A stretch of DNA of 64,000 bases from Siphonodentalium dalli (Eukaryota > Mollusca > Scaphopoda > Gadilida > Siphonodentaliidae), in the NCBI GenBank assembly GCA_032622095.1, contig CP136066.1, positions 191,072,816 through 191,136,815 on the forward strand, read 5' to 3'. The notes under the pieces are model-generated. The model was not told where the DNA came from. It did no database searches and saw nothing but the letters and a program-made list of their open reading frames with translations. This document shows, piece after piece, positions 24,519-35,700 of this stretch. The position numbers and the translations under genes were made by a program. Within the stretch, counting starts at the first letter, position 1. Every line of letters starts with the position of its first letter.

Positions 24519-24856
24519 TGATGGCATCACCACTAGAGTTACTGTCGTGCAAAATTGTCATGGCAGGTTTGTTAAACAGACAGTATGTCATGCCATCTGG
24601 TAAAATTTCATGATTGAGGCTGTGTCTGATGTTGTATCATTATGTTTAGATATTTGAATTAAAGTGCAGGTAGTAATAATTAATAACACCCGATATCTGT
24701 TAATTAACCAGTCTTAATCTGGTCAACGTGGTCTAGAGTGTTCGAAGAAATAACACCGCAGACGAAACGGTAACTAATTTTGCTCCCGACGTCAATCAGA
24801 GCGTAAGCCCTCCTCTTTGCTAAGAATAGTCGGCCTCTTTCGGAGAACTTCGGAAA

Positions 24857-24864
24857 TGACGTCA
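24857..24864. promoter_or_regulatory. CRE-like palindrome TGACGTCA
   Basis: An exact cAMP-response-element consensus, in a locally CG-richer stretch (24.75-24.90 kb) that also has CAACTTGTGACGTCA on the opposite strand, as at 28959-28973. No linked gene is recognised, so function is speculative. Confidence 0.2.
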
Positions 24865-25143
24865 CAAGTTGAAGACGTAATTCCCCCAGTTCGCTAGTGT
24901 AAACAACGCAAGTTTTAAAGATATGTTTCGATGAAACAGTTTACACTCACGTTTTCGAGTACTTTTCATGTAATTTGGGGCCAGAATATGATTAAAGTCC
25001 AGAATATGATTAAAGTTGTATAAACGCAGTGCTTTTCTTGTGAGTCGCAGCTATTGCATTCGTCAGATCGCAACCAAATGACGAAATACTGACATCAATG
25101 TGGGTAAAACGTGTTAGTTTCTTTCACACTGAGTCTGACTACA

Positions 25144-25270
25144 GGCCTTCTAAACAGTGATAATTGAGTGATATTATATATTTTTGAATTAATTAGCCCA
25201 CTTACCGTAATATAAAGAATAGATGTATTCAAATTTGTATTTATTAAGATCAGTCACTGTTTAGAAGGCC
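25144..25270. mobile_element. 127-bp inverted-repeat element
   Basis: GGCCTTCTAAACAGTGA at the left end and TCACTGTTTAGAAGGCC at the right end are exact 17-bp inverted repeats around an AT-rich core. The size and structure fit a small MITE. No target duplication could be assigned. Confidence 0.6.
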
Positions 25271-28200
25271 CGTTGTTTCTTCCGAAATACAAAAAATTCA
25301 AACTTCGAACGACTGTACAGGCCTATTCACAGTACTGGAAGTTTGCTTTTTGATGTGTTCAGTTGCTACCAAAAGCATCGTGAGTGAGTTTTCACTTGAT
25401 GGCTATTTGAATATAAATCCAGGTGATGCCACACAATTATATTAAAAATGAAATGAAATACAATATATAGTGTTCTTAAACCACCAATTGTACAACTTCA
25501 AGCACATGACTACATGAGTTGGATCTTCAACAGTGACCCGGCCATACCCCTATTTCTGACCACACCCTCTAATATCATACCCTATGCATCTTCTTAGCAG
25601 GGTGTGGGTGAAGGGGGGTACCGGTATATCATAGAATGGGACGCAGATTCGATATGTTGGGGGGGGGGCGTCTCTGAAGAGGATCCAAGGATTGCGGCCA
25701 AGGTTGCCTCGGACTATAATTATCGCGCTATACCCGCTCCATTTATTGAACTGATATCCAGGATTATGCAAATAGCCTGCATTAATTGTAAGCAGCTTTA
25801 TACCACAAAATTCTCCAAACTTTAGATTGTGTTTGGCTCAAATTACAAATATTATGTTGTCGATGTAATTTACCCTATTGCTCTTGCATGGTTATTGAAG
25901 TTAGCCAAACTTAGGTATACATCTTTGTCAACTATATCAATTTGCCATGCCATGTAGTCAATATTTTCTTAACTGGTATGCAGGATTTCACCCCTCCCCT
26001 CTCTCTCTCTCTCTCTCTTAAAATCAAGTTACTACATGTAGTAACTGGTGTTTGGGATTGGGGGTTGAGGGGCAGTAGTGGTGAGTATATGTTAAAACGA
26101 TGGTATTCTCAGTTTTTGAATTCATTTTTCCTGAAATGTTTATGTCCTCAGGTAAATAGATATTTCAATCAAAAGGGACAGCACTTAATTTACATGTATA
26201 ACAAATTCTGGGGTCAATAATTAAGTTAAAGCCACATGGCGGTTTGCGCTCCAAAATACAAATAATATTATACGTTTTTGAAATTTTCCCGGTATCGAAC
26301 GAAATAGGTAGATAAATATCTTATCAACCTTTCTACGGAAATTCTGTAACCCAAAAAGACGCATTGATCCCAAACACAAAGCAGCCATTTGCACGACATT
26401 GAATAGAAAAGAGCGATCCGTGGTAATCCATTCCAGATATGGTAACAATAAAGAGCGTTTATCTGACTTCTGGCGAAAAGTTGAAAACGGCTGAAAAATG
26501 GCTGGGATTTTGGCAAATGTTTTTCAGGCCATATGAAACCGTTATATCAATAGTTCGTTTATTTGTCGACCTATTGTATCCGTCGCTCCAAATTACGTAG
26601 AAAGAAATTTGGAGGTTCGAATGAGCCATGTCCGTTTAAACAGAGTGAGGCATCCACCGCAAAGCACTATAAGTGCATGTAGCCATTTTCATGTTTCACC
26701 CTCTCTGCATGCTTATCACTAAAATAAGACTCATTTAAATTCAAAAACCTTTATATATGTATATATCTAGGAATATCTGGCTCAATCTCATCAGCTATTT
26801 ATCACGGTCATGCAACTACCATTTTCAGCATTCTGTATTAGAATATCATGTACCATGGTTCGGTCTCCAGTTTCCAGACATTAAGACCACCTGCATTTAA
26901 CAGATTCGAAAATCTTACAATGGGGATGGGACATCACAGTGCTAAATTGAGTACTGGTCAGTACATGCACCAAATACCAATACGTTAGTTACATATCCAT
27001 ATATGGTGTATAATTGTATATACGCATAAAATGTTGGAAGAATCGTGTATCAAATGTTAATTGATTTGTCCCTATCTCAATGTCAAAGACAAATATATTT
27101 GTGGTTAAGGTTTTCCTTACCTACCCTAAATATTACCCCCCCCCCCCCCCACTCTAAAGTTTTGTCATGCTTTTCAAGAAATTTGTTCTCAATTTTGTAT
27201 ATCTAAAAGCCATATGAAAATGTCAAAGTATAATAACAAAATAATTTTAAAATAACTACAGACCGTAAATTTAACATTTTGTTTTTCATTGGCTTGTAAC
27301 ACTGAATATGTTTCAGACTTGATAGTATCTGAAGTGACACAGTGATGTAAATTAATTGTGTTGCCTTTTGTGGGGCAAAGAAAAATCCTGAATTTAAACT
27401 AAACAAAACAAAAAGAAATGGAAAAACCATTGTCTACCACTTACCTCTACATGTATTTATTTCTCCAAGTTATCGTGAAGCTGTCAGTCAGACATAATTA
27501 TCCGTGTATATGTAGAGTCATACTCTCGCGATCGAAATAAACGTAGGCCTACCTTGCCGATACGCTTATTTATTTCCAAGAAAGTACCGTGCTTATATTT
27601 GGGATCCCTACGTTTATTAATTTCCCCGGCTAAAAAATCGTAAGTCACTGGCAAAAAACCGAAGCAAAATGTGTACATTTTAAACAAAAGTCGCCGACGA
27701 ATTAATAGCGCCGGGCTTCCCACATCTAACAATGATTAAATATACTTGTATTGAGAAATCGAAAATGAAAGTACAATCAGCCACCAGAGTGCATGCAATG
27801 TACCTACATTATATGACACCGCTGCCATCTGGACTGGTAAACATACATGGACGCGTCCGAACTTTTGGGCGAATGGTTGGCTATTTACTTGAGTGGTCGA
27901 TTCCATTTTTTTAACCAACGAGGGGTAGGCCTAGGCCTATATTCATATGATATAGCATGGTTATCGTTGCGAACTCGAACAGGTCGAACAAATACACGTG
28001 TTCCATACATTGGGGCCACATAGGGGAGCTAACTAGTATGAAGCGTATTTTGTTCTTTATACATATTTAAATAAAAATGAATCGCTTTGGGTTGGCAGAA
28101 TGTGCATCAATATATAATGCTACGGCAATTCTGGGTGGAAATAATATTGATTGCTTCGTGATCCTCACCAGCCGACTTGTAAATTCCATGCGCGGACTTT

Positions 28201-29016
28201 TCAAATCTAGGTATTTCGATCGGTAGCTGGTGCTTTTAAAATTACATGGCTCAAAATAAAAATGGAACATAGGCATACAAAAATACTCATTGAAAAAAAA
28301 AAAAAAAATAGCAGATAAATATGAAAAAAATAAAATATGAAAATGAATTGTCTGAAGCGAAAATGATACGGAAATGAAAAAAAAAATTGCGAAGCCCCCA
28401 ACCTCATACTTATACTATATAGGGCTATTATTTATAATGGCCAACAAATGTGGACTAAATCACGAAAAAGTACCGTACCCAATATTCTACAGTGGTTAAG
28501 GTGTCAATTAGTTATGGTATCAATTTATTTCTCTGAATTATGTGGGCAACTGGGTATCAGTCTATCAGAAACACACACAATCCCCCTGTACTATTAATAT
28601 TGCGCCCGTACTCTTATTTATATGACCCCCCCCCCCCCCCCCCCCCCCGCTGTACTTTTATCCACCCCTGCTATTATTTGGATCCCGATCGAGAGTAGTG
28701 CTTTACAATCTCTCTGCACCGTCCAAATTATTTCTAGAATGTTTCATTGTTGTCGGCATTTGGTGGTTCTGTGACATGTGATCAACAATTATGACAGTTC
28801 AAACATCGATGGTGAATTGTCGATATGTACGGTAGAAAGTCTATCGCAAATCCGAAATCACAATGTCGCAGACAACAACAAAAATAGAAAAGCTTAACAT
28901 CGAAATGCATGCTGCTTCCGCCAATTTTAAATCAACGTTACACAAACAATTCAGTCTTCAACTTGTGACGTCACAAGTACGGAACGTCGCTTTTCATTAT
29001 TTCGCGGATTCAAAAA
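25271..29016. other. Interval without recognised gene
   Basis: It contains (TC)n at about 26000-26018, poly-C runs at about 27137 and 28627, A-rich runs near 28292 and 28378, and one AATAAAGAGCGTTTAT motif near 26446. The 18-bp perfect palindrome ACTTGTGACGTCACAAGT lies at 28961-28978. No exon or complete mobile element is supported. Confidence 0.5.
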
Positions 29017-29667
29017 TATTTTTCCGAGACGTCGTCTTTGATGACGCGCTGTAACAAAACAAAGCCGGCGTTTTGCAGAAGCGACTTTTGCTCTGCAGTG
29101 GGTCACTATTTGGAGTTGATTACATAAATGCGCGCATATAACCGAAATAGTCGCGACCTACACTTTAACTTATGGTTGCTTTATATTGCTATTAAAGTAT
29201 TTTTTATTTTTATATTTTTATAAATGTTTATTATAAATTGCCAAATTCTGCATGAAAAGTTTTTAAAATTGGACAAGATATCCCTCTCAAAATGTATATT
29301 AACATTTCCTCTTCAATTTAATAATATTATGGTATTATGGTATTATGGTATTTTTCCGAGACGTCGTCTTTGATGACGCGCTGTAACAAAACAAAGCCGG
29401 CGTTTTGCAGAAGCGACTTTTGCTCTGCAGTGGGTCACTATTTGGAGTTGATTACATAAATGCGCGCATATAACCGAAATAGTCGCGACCTACACTTTAA
29501 CTTATGGTTGCTTTATATTGCTAGTAAAGTATTTTTTATTTTTATATTTTTATAAATGTTTATTATAAATTGCCAAATTCTGCATGAAAAGTTTTTAAAA
29601 TTGGACAAGATATCCCTCTCAAAATGTATATTAACATTTCCTCTTCAATTTAATAATATTATGGTAT
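29017..29667. repeat. 332-bp tandem duplication
   Basis: Two head-to-tail copies, 29017-29348 and 29349 to about 29667, start TATTTTTCCGAGACGTCG. They differ at very few positions (for example GCTATTAAAG versus GCTAGTAAAG). The junction is made of TTATGGTA repeats (three in a row), which suggests slippage or unequal exchange at a microhomology. The duplication is recent. Confidence 0.9.
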
Positions 29668-29892
29668 ATAAGGGCATACTTCAGTTATACGAGATGCATC
29701 AGCTAGTCAAATTGAAAAAAAATCTAAATTTTTGGGCTTTATTTTGAGGATTGACAATAATTTTCAGGATGCCTCATATTGGAAAAATAAACGACTACTG
29801 CTCGATATAATCCATTTTTTTATTTCAGTAAGGTCTATATTTTGATAAAATACTATAAGAAACGCTGTGTGGTACACATATACATATATATA

Positions 29893-30347
29893 GGAAGCAG
29901 GGAGCTAAATGTGTTCCAGAGTCGGGGAGCGAGTACACCGTGGAATGCTAAAGGTGAAGGTAACTGAAGAATGACCTTCACCTGATACATGCGACACGTT
30001 ATTAAAGGATGACATCGCGTTTATTTAATTTGTACATAATATCTAAATAATTTAAACTGGTGAATGAATGGGGGAATGGATTTTTGTGAGCGGGAAATTT
30101 ATTTAACTGGCTGCTGTAGTTCTGGGGTTTTCCAGATCAAATTTGGCTGTGAGATAGCCCTGTCGTAGACTTGGGGATTTCTTTTAAAAAGTAAACTCAT
30201 GACCTATGATTTTTCTTGCATTTTCGTGATCAACTGGTGTCAATCTAGCTGGGTAAACATCACTGGTATGGCCTGCAGTCTTCAATTCAGTGAATTTGGC
30301 CGAAACGTTAACACTGTCTATGGGAAACCATTTAGTTCAGTGATTCC
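29893..30347. mobile_element. 455-bp MITE, copy 2
   Basis: Near-identical to 23782-24239, starting GGAAGCAGGGAGC and ending CAGTGATTCC. It is flanked on the left by a (TA)n run and on the right directly by the right half of the Helitron-like element. It lacks three bases (CGC) in the CACTGTCGCCTATGG word. Confidence 0.75.
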
Positions 30348-30352
30348 TATAC

Positions 30353-30595
30353 TAGGCGAGCCAGTGCGGCGCCCGCTTCGCGCATGCGCAGACGAGATCT
30401 CAGAAATGGGTGGAGCTATCGACTTGAAATTTGGTATGTGAATGTATCTTGCCCCGGATACGAATTTTATCGGGTCGCCGAGCCCGTGCGACGTCAGCTT
30501 CGCGCATGCGCAGACCAGATCTCGGAAACGGGTAGAGCTATCGACTTGAAATTTGGTTTTTGAATAGCCCGGACAACGTCGGACTCATCGGCTAG
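30353..30595 (+). mobile_element. Helitron-like right half, copy 2
   Basis: It carries two of the ~125-bp units and the same terminal hairpin (AGCCCG...CGGACT, one stem mismatch) followed by CATCGGCTAG and (TA)n. It starts exactly at the MITE's right flank, so the MITE and Helitron fragments may be one composite element. Confidence 0.55.
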
Positions 30596-31061
30596 TATAT
30601 ATATATATATATATATAACATGCATTCGACTGCCGCGCTTCTTCAAATAACCAACAATGCAAATTGTGGTTATTTTCTTGATAAACTTTGTAGCTCGTCC
30701 AAATTCACTGGCATTTGTTACTTAGCGAAGAAGCTGTTGGGACATAGATACATGCGAGCTAATTATAAACCGCTATTAACTTGAAATTGACCCCAGATGG
30801 TCACTTTGCATTTCCATGGAATTGTAATGAAGTTGTTGTGGCCCTCAACCAGCATACAATTTGAATGATATGATACATGTATCTTAGATTTCGGAGTAAA
30901 AGTTTGTTTAAGCTACAATAGTTAGGAACACGGAGCGTTATAATATAGTGTGACATTCGTCAAACAAACTGAAAGTTAATAAGTTTTTCACAGAACTCAG
31001 TCTTTATCACTGACATTTTCCAATTGTACTGTCAAAACAATTGACAAAATATGCACTGAAG

Positions 31062-31072
31062 CGGGGGGGGGG
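31062..31072. repeat. Short G-run next to a G/T-rich dispersed repeat
   Basis: The G-run is followed by TCATTCACCC and GGGTGGGTGGTTCAG. The latter word is also present at about 39607-39620, so it is part of a dispersed G-rich repeat. Confidence 0.4.
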
Positions 31073-31619
31073 GTCATTCACCCTTTTCCATACAGTAGTC
31101 CGGAGTGGGTGGGTGGTTCAGCCGCGAAAAAGGTAACTTTTTTCCAAGTGGTCACAATTTTTTCCTCTTACAACATTTCTGTAATATAATTGCCTCAAAG
31201 TGTTCAGCATCATTGTTACGGTGTGTATGATACTTTGGGCAGTACAGAGAGGGTAGTTAGTGTGGATATAGGCATGATGCTTCTCAGAAATCCAGATTAT
31301 GAACTAACTCTCAGGAATTCGCCTTTTATATCTGATCACATTGCCATGTACCAATGCTACTGGTTCCAGATGAAAATGGACAGTAATGTAGCACATGAAT
31401 AAACTTTAATGTAAATAAAATGAAGAAATATATTCATTTATAGCATTAATATTTACTCATTATACCTGATCAGACAGACATATAACTTGAATGTGTAGAT
31501 ATGGAGAAGGCTGCTAAGTGGAATAAACAGAATCAGAACAGATGAGTAAAAAGAAGGGAGAAAAAATATATTATAAGTTGATATATATGCAAGTCTAAAC
31601 AACAGTATGTTATTGTCAA

Positions 31620-32040
31620 ATGTTTTTCCTTTGTTATGTAAACAAAAGCAAAAAACGTTACAGAACATGGCTTTTGTTTACATCCGGGATATTGTAAACA
31701 TAAAGAGCGTTCAGATATGGTAAATATAAAGAGCGTTATTTGTTACTGTTTTCCTGATATGGAAATAATAAAGAGCGTTTATATCATTTATGTGTGATTA
31801 ACCAATATAATTGCGCTGTGTTATGTAAACAGAAGCAAAACTTCATTAACACGAGCAGGCTCTTGTTTACGTACACCATCGTACGTCTTGGCGACAATAT
31901 ACTACTTACGCGCTGATTGTGTTTGGCATATGAACAAAACTATATATATTTTAATATTCCTTCTGTTGATGGCGATATGAACAAGTATGAATATTTCTGC
32001 AACGAACGCCGCCCGTGCCTTTAAGGCATTGAGTCCCTTG
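31620..32040 (-). repeat. Dispersed ~390-bp repeat, minus-strand copy
   Basis: Reverse-oriented counterpart of 12042-12430 with the same landmarks, including three AATAAAGAGCG-type motifs at about 31698, 31722 and 31769 and the AACACGAGCAGGCTCTTGTT hairpin word. It ends in a (TA)n run (32047-32083) that abuts the LTR element. Confidence 0.75.
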
Positions 32041-32045
32041 AGAAC

Positions 32046-32086
<41 letters not shown>

Positions 32087-32302
32087 CCAATACTTGACGG
32101 AACCTGCGCCAGTTAGGTAGGAAGGAACAACTTATTTTGATTCAACACACACGACAAACCTTCAAAGGAATTATGTTTATTAAATTAAGAACACGTGCTT
32201 CTCAAACCAAAACCCAGACAAGACCAAAACTTGGTCACACTTAACGGTGACATTTCCCAATCGCTCCCACTCACACATAGTCAATCACATCACATCACAT
32301 CA

Positions 32303-32322
32303 CTTTCTTTCTTTACTTCTAC
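32303..32322 (-). promoter_or_regulatory. Polypurine tract of the LTR element
   Basis: On the minus strand the 20 bases immediately upstream of the downstream LTR are purine-rich (AAGTAAAGAAAGAAAG core), the expected plus-strand primer position in LTR retroelements. Confidence 0.55.
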
Positions 32323-32746
32323 GTTCAACATGTAATGCAGCGTGACAATAGCATAAACAATGAAGAGTGAATGCAGAATTATTATACATGTGCAGGTAGC
32401 TCTCACCAGCAGTGATGAAATAAAAGGAAAATTGTCTGTAACAATGAAACTTCTTCCACATTCCAGAGATCCAACGAAAAGTTAAACATCCCATTCCTGG
32501 GCAAATCATGTGTTGTTGAAACATTAATAAATCACATCACAAAATAGCTAGAAACATTATGACACTTCCATCAGTATCACCTGGCTATAGCGTTCATAAC
32601 ATTACAGCCTTATTAAAACACAATGTTGGACATTTAATGGTGAATTTTCGTATCTTCACACTTCAATCATAATGCATAACAAGATTATGGCAAGTGTTCA
32701 AGTATGGATGGTGAGGTTGATCCAAGGCAGTCATTGTAGAGGTATA

Positions 32747-33133
32747 TCAGATGAAACGTACATGATGATCAGAACAGATATGAGTATGACTCCCATCATA
32801 ATTGAGCACATCCAATATCTTCAGGGTGTATGACGTGTCCTGACTTATAACTCTTTCGCTCATGCTAATCGACACTCTGTCCCGATCGCGAAACCTGGGG
32901 ATATAAACACGAGTGACTGGTACACTGTCATAATGTAACCAATATGACATGGTACAGTGGTCCGCTCGTAATATCTGGTGATTATGAACATTTGTCAGAT
33001 TCGGATTGAGAAATGGCTGTCCTGTGGCTGTTTCAGAAGGAATAACTTTATGTCGATAGGCAGATTCATTTGCACACATATATGCAGTTTGTTCTTCTGG
33101 ACTATATGTATTCAGCAGTTTAGTGTCAACCAT
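32747..33133 (-). pseudogene. LTR element interior, unknown C-terminal segment
   Basis: An open frame downstream of, and one frame off from, the protease-like segment. In the shifted frame the sequence is open upstream to about 33195, so a single frameshift probably separates the two. The residues are unremarkable: a RFRDRDRV basic patch near the middle, and a His/Asp-rich end. I recognise neither integrase, RNase H nor envelope features. It ends with a stop at 32747. Confidence 0.4.
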
Positions 33134-33135
33134 AA

Positions 33136-34060
33136 TCAGCTTTTCGTGATATCTAAAATCACTATTATCATTTCGATCTGTGAAGGCAATAACTTGAGGG
33201 ACAGTCGATGTTGAGCATGTCTTCTCAGCCGCCGCTCAGCGTTGCTCTCAGCCATAATCGATTCATGTATCTGCCTCCGATCATTTGACTCACTCACCGA
33301 ATTATGCAAGTCAGCAGAGTGTGATTCAACTTCGTGCCTTGACATGGTAAGTGGTGGGTCATCTGTAAGTTGGTTGCCGCAACATTTGCCTGTTGGCACA
33401 CAGCCGTAATGAATATGACAATTGGATGCTAAGTTCGAATCATCAATAGTAGGGTTGATACATGTACCAATACATCCATCTGTGATACTGATGAGATTGT
33501 ATGAGGTCATAAGCGTAACATCATCAGTATGCTGGTCATACGTATAGACATTTGCCTGTTCATAACTGTCCAGATCAGGTACTGGTAGGTTAGTTATATA
33601 TGTCATGCCATTGTTGATACTCTTTCGGTCAGGCTGGATAATTTGATTGTGTTCAGTAGCCAAAGGTGTACAAGTAAGTTTGAATGAGTCCAAAGAGTTG
33701 TAAGAATACTGTGAGTAATCTCCTATGCAAGCAGCTGATTTACTAGGACGAACGGTGATGTCATTTTCAATCATAAATTGTAAGCCAGCAGAAATATCAA
33801 AGGTCAGCTGGTCATTATCAACCACATATGTGTGTAGAGAAAAACTGTGGTTCGCACATTCTACAAATATGGTGGTAATTCCAACAATCTTGCCGAGTGA
33901 TGTTTCAATTTCATGGTGTGCTCGTACTTTGCTGAGTCAGGTCAAGTTAGTGAGCTATTGTAAGGCCGACAACACTTTCTTCTCTGCCTGACACCAAGGC
34001 AACACGCACAGGTTTGTTTCTACACAAAACGTCCAAATAAGGAATTGTAACTGTAGGCAT
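33136..34060 (-). pseudogene. LTR element interior, degenerate retropepsin-like region
   Basis: The minus strand shows, after one frameshift near 33940, the order expected of a retroviral-type aspartic protease. There is a strand ending PVRVALVSG where family members have L-V-D-T/S-G, then ESVVGLTIA, then a VGITTIFVECANH strand, then YVVDN and a DISAGLQFM segment in place of the I-L-G-x-D-F/W flap-side motif. The catalytic aspartate is replaced by Val and the ILG box is altered, so an active enzyme is not expected. A long hydrophilic tail follows, with a Cys cluster (GCVPTGKCCGNQ) and an Arg-rich AERRLRRHAQHR. The assignment rests on motif order only. Confidence 0.4.
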
Positions 34061-34251
34061 TGTGATTATTGGTCTGTCAGTGGTACTTGGAAGTGACAGC
34101 GGTGATAAATTGAAAAACTACTCCAATCGAAGGCCTTTTTCGAAGGCGTTTCCGGCGGTCATGTGCCGCGAAGATGGGCGATGTGAATCCAAATAGTGAC
34201 CTTTTTCACACGTTATCACTCCGGTTTCCAGAATGGCGAGAGTCCGTTTAA

Positions 34252-34263
34252 ACGCTGACACCA
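34252..34263 (-). promoter_or_regulatory. Primer-binding-site-like sequence
   Basis: On the minus strand TGGTGTCAGCGT follows directly after the 5' LTR. TGG at the start is the signature of pairing to a tRNA CCA end, and TGGTGTCAG is a common primer site in metazoan LTR elements, from general knowledge. Confidence 0.5.
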
Positions 34264-34362
34264 CGCCAGTTAGGTAGGAAGGAACAACTTATTTGGATTC
34301 AACACACACGACAAACCTTCGAAGGAATTATGTTTATTAAATTAAGAACGCGTGCTTCTCAA

Positions 34363-35281
34363 GGTTATAAGCAACTAAATACTTGAAATTATGCCCCTTG
34401 GCATTTGTGTAGGGAAACTCGAGTCAGCATAACAAAAATACCGGCAGCTGAATGGTGTATAATATCTTCTGTTGTTTAATGTGAAAGAAAAAAGAAATTC
34501 ATAGGCTATGTTAATTCCTCGGCCATTTGTGTGGGATTGTTCGTCAAGCTGCTACATTGGTCGCCAAATTTGGTAGGGGGTGGGGGTATTTTTCTATATT
34601 AAAATTTTGTGCACAAAAGGGGGTAGTTGTGGAAATGCCAATTTATTTCCAGGAATAAGTATGGTGAGGCACCATTTCTTTTTATACGCCCTTTTGAAAA
34701 AAAAGCCGTATTATAGTATTGGTCTGTCCGTCCGGGCGGGCGGGCGGGTGGGCGTCCGGGCGTCCGGGCGTCCGTCCGTTAACCTGTTGTCCGGATGATA
34801 ACTTTAGTTAGAGTGGACCAAAATTTGGTATGTGGGTTTATTAGCCGAAAATTAAGTTCAAGTTCGAATTTGGGTTCCAATTGGGTGCCAATTTTCACCG
34901 GAGTTATGCCCCTTATTTAACGTTTTTTGACTTAGAAAATCCTTGAAATTTGTTGTCCGGATGATAACTTTAGTATAGTTTATCGGAATCAATCCAAATT
35001 TGGTATATTACTTTCTCCCACCAAAACACAGGTCAAGTTCAAATTTGAGTTCCGTCCGCCAATTTTTACCAGAGTTATGCCCCTTTTTTTTTACCAGTTT
35101 CCGCCGACCCAAGAGAGGGCGTATATTGCACGCACAGCGTAGCTCTTGTTTGACAACTTATGTCCGACATGGAGTTCTACACGCAAAAGTATTTAAAGTT
35201 TGGCTCAGTAGGGTATTGAATCGTCGGGATGGCTTAACCCTAACACTGTCGCCTATGGGAAATAATTAGTTGATTGTAACC
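34363..35281. mobile_element. 919-bp non-autonomous DNA transposon inside the LTR
   Basis: The ends are GGTTATAAGCAACTAA and, inward from the right, GGTTACAATCAACTAA: 14 of 16 match. TCAA flanks both sides (34359-34362 and 35282-35285), while the undisturbed LTR at 32.2 kb has it once, so the empty site is known from within this window. The interior carries a (GGGC)n/(GTCC)n run at about 34733-34780 and two copies of TTGTCCGGATGATAACTTTA (about 34788 and 34952) with GAGTTATGCCCCTT words. There is no transposase frame. The right end shares CACTGTCGCCTATGGGAAA with the 0.46-kb MITEs. Confidence 0.8.
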
Positions 35282-35464
35282 TCAAACCAAAACCCAGACA
35301 AGACCAAAACTTGGTCACACTTAACGGAGACATTTCCCAATCGCTCCCACTCACACATAGTCAATCACATCACTATTACACTATGGCGCTGACCAAGATG
35401 TACGAACATAGAGTGAAATTTCGAGATATATCAGGATAACTTCTCAGACGAGAAGGAATGTGTA

Positions 35465-35700
35465 GTATGGGCTGGCACTCTGGGCACCAAAACTCTGGCG
35501 ACTGGCACTCTGTGCTTGTCAGTCTCCAGAGTGTTGGTGCCCAGAGTGCCAGTCGGGCAAGGGGTGCCCAGAGTGGCAGCCGGCGATGTGGTACCCCGAG
35601 TGGCAGCCGAGGAGAGTTACCACCCCCTTCTCGGCTTTCACTCTGGGGAATGCCCCAGTCGATTCAGGGGTGCCCCAGAGTGACAATCAAGGGGGGTCCC
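35465..35700. repeat. GC-rich CAGAGTG minisatellite with 29-bp hairpin
   Basis: CTGGCACTCTGGGCACCAAAA at the left and TTGGTGCCCAGAGTGCCAG at about 35534-35552 pair as a long hairpin. Further partial units with CCCAGAGTGGCAGCC follow to about 35700. It is compositionally distinct from its AT-rich surroundings. Confidence 0.65.

Larger units (their letters stand above)
32107..35372 (-). mobile_element. LTR-type retroelement, non-autonomous, with split 5' LTR
   Basis: Direct repeats of about 190 bp flank a 2-kb interior. The copies (32107-32302; 34264-34362 plus 35282-35372) show about four differences over 187 aligned bases. On the minus strand each starts TGATGTGATTGAC and contains AATAAA. 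Next to the upstream copy the interior begins TGGTGTCAGC, a primer-binding-site-like sequence. Before the downstream copy is a purine tract, GTAGAAGTAAAGAAAGAAAG. The interior encodes a decayed retropepsin-like region and an unknown tail but no reverse transcriptase, so it would need help to move. The 5' LTR is interrupted by a DNA transposon. No target duplication is visible, and the LTR ends lack a clean terminal CA. Confidence 0.7.

Noticed and set aside
28207-28407. Phe-rich minus-strand frame
   Set aside because: Antisense of an A-rich low-complexity stretch.
31190-31402. 70-codon plus-strand frame as an exon
   Set aside because: The residues look protein-like (DIGMMLLRNPDYELT), but there is no convincing acceptor and no family recognised.
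32747-33133. Envelope or integrase gene of the LTR element
   Set aside because: No transmembrane segment, HHCC or DDE pattern is visible.
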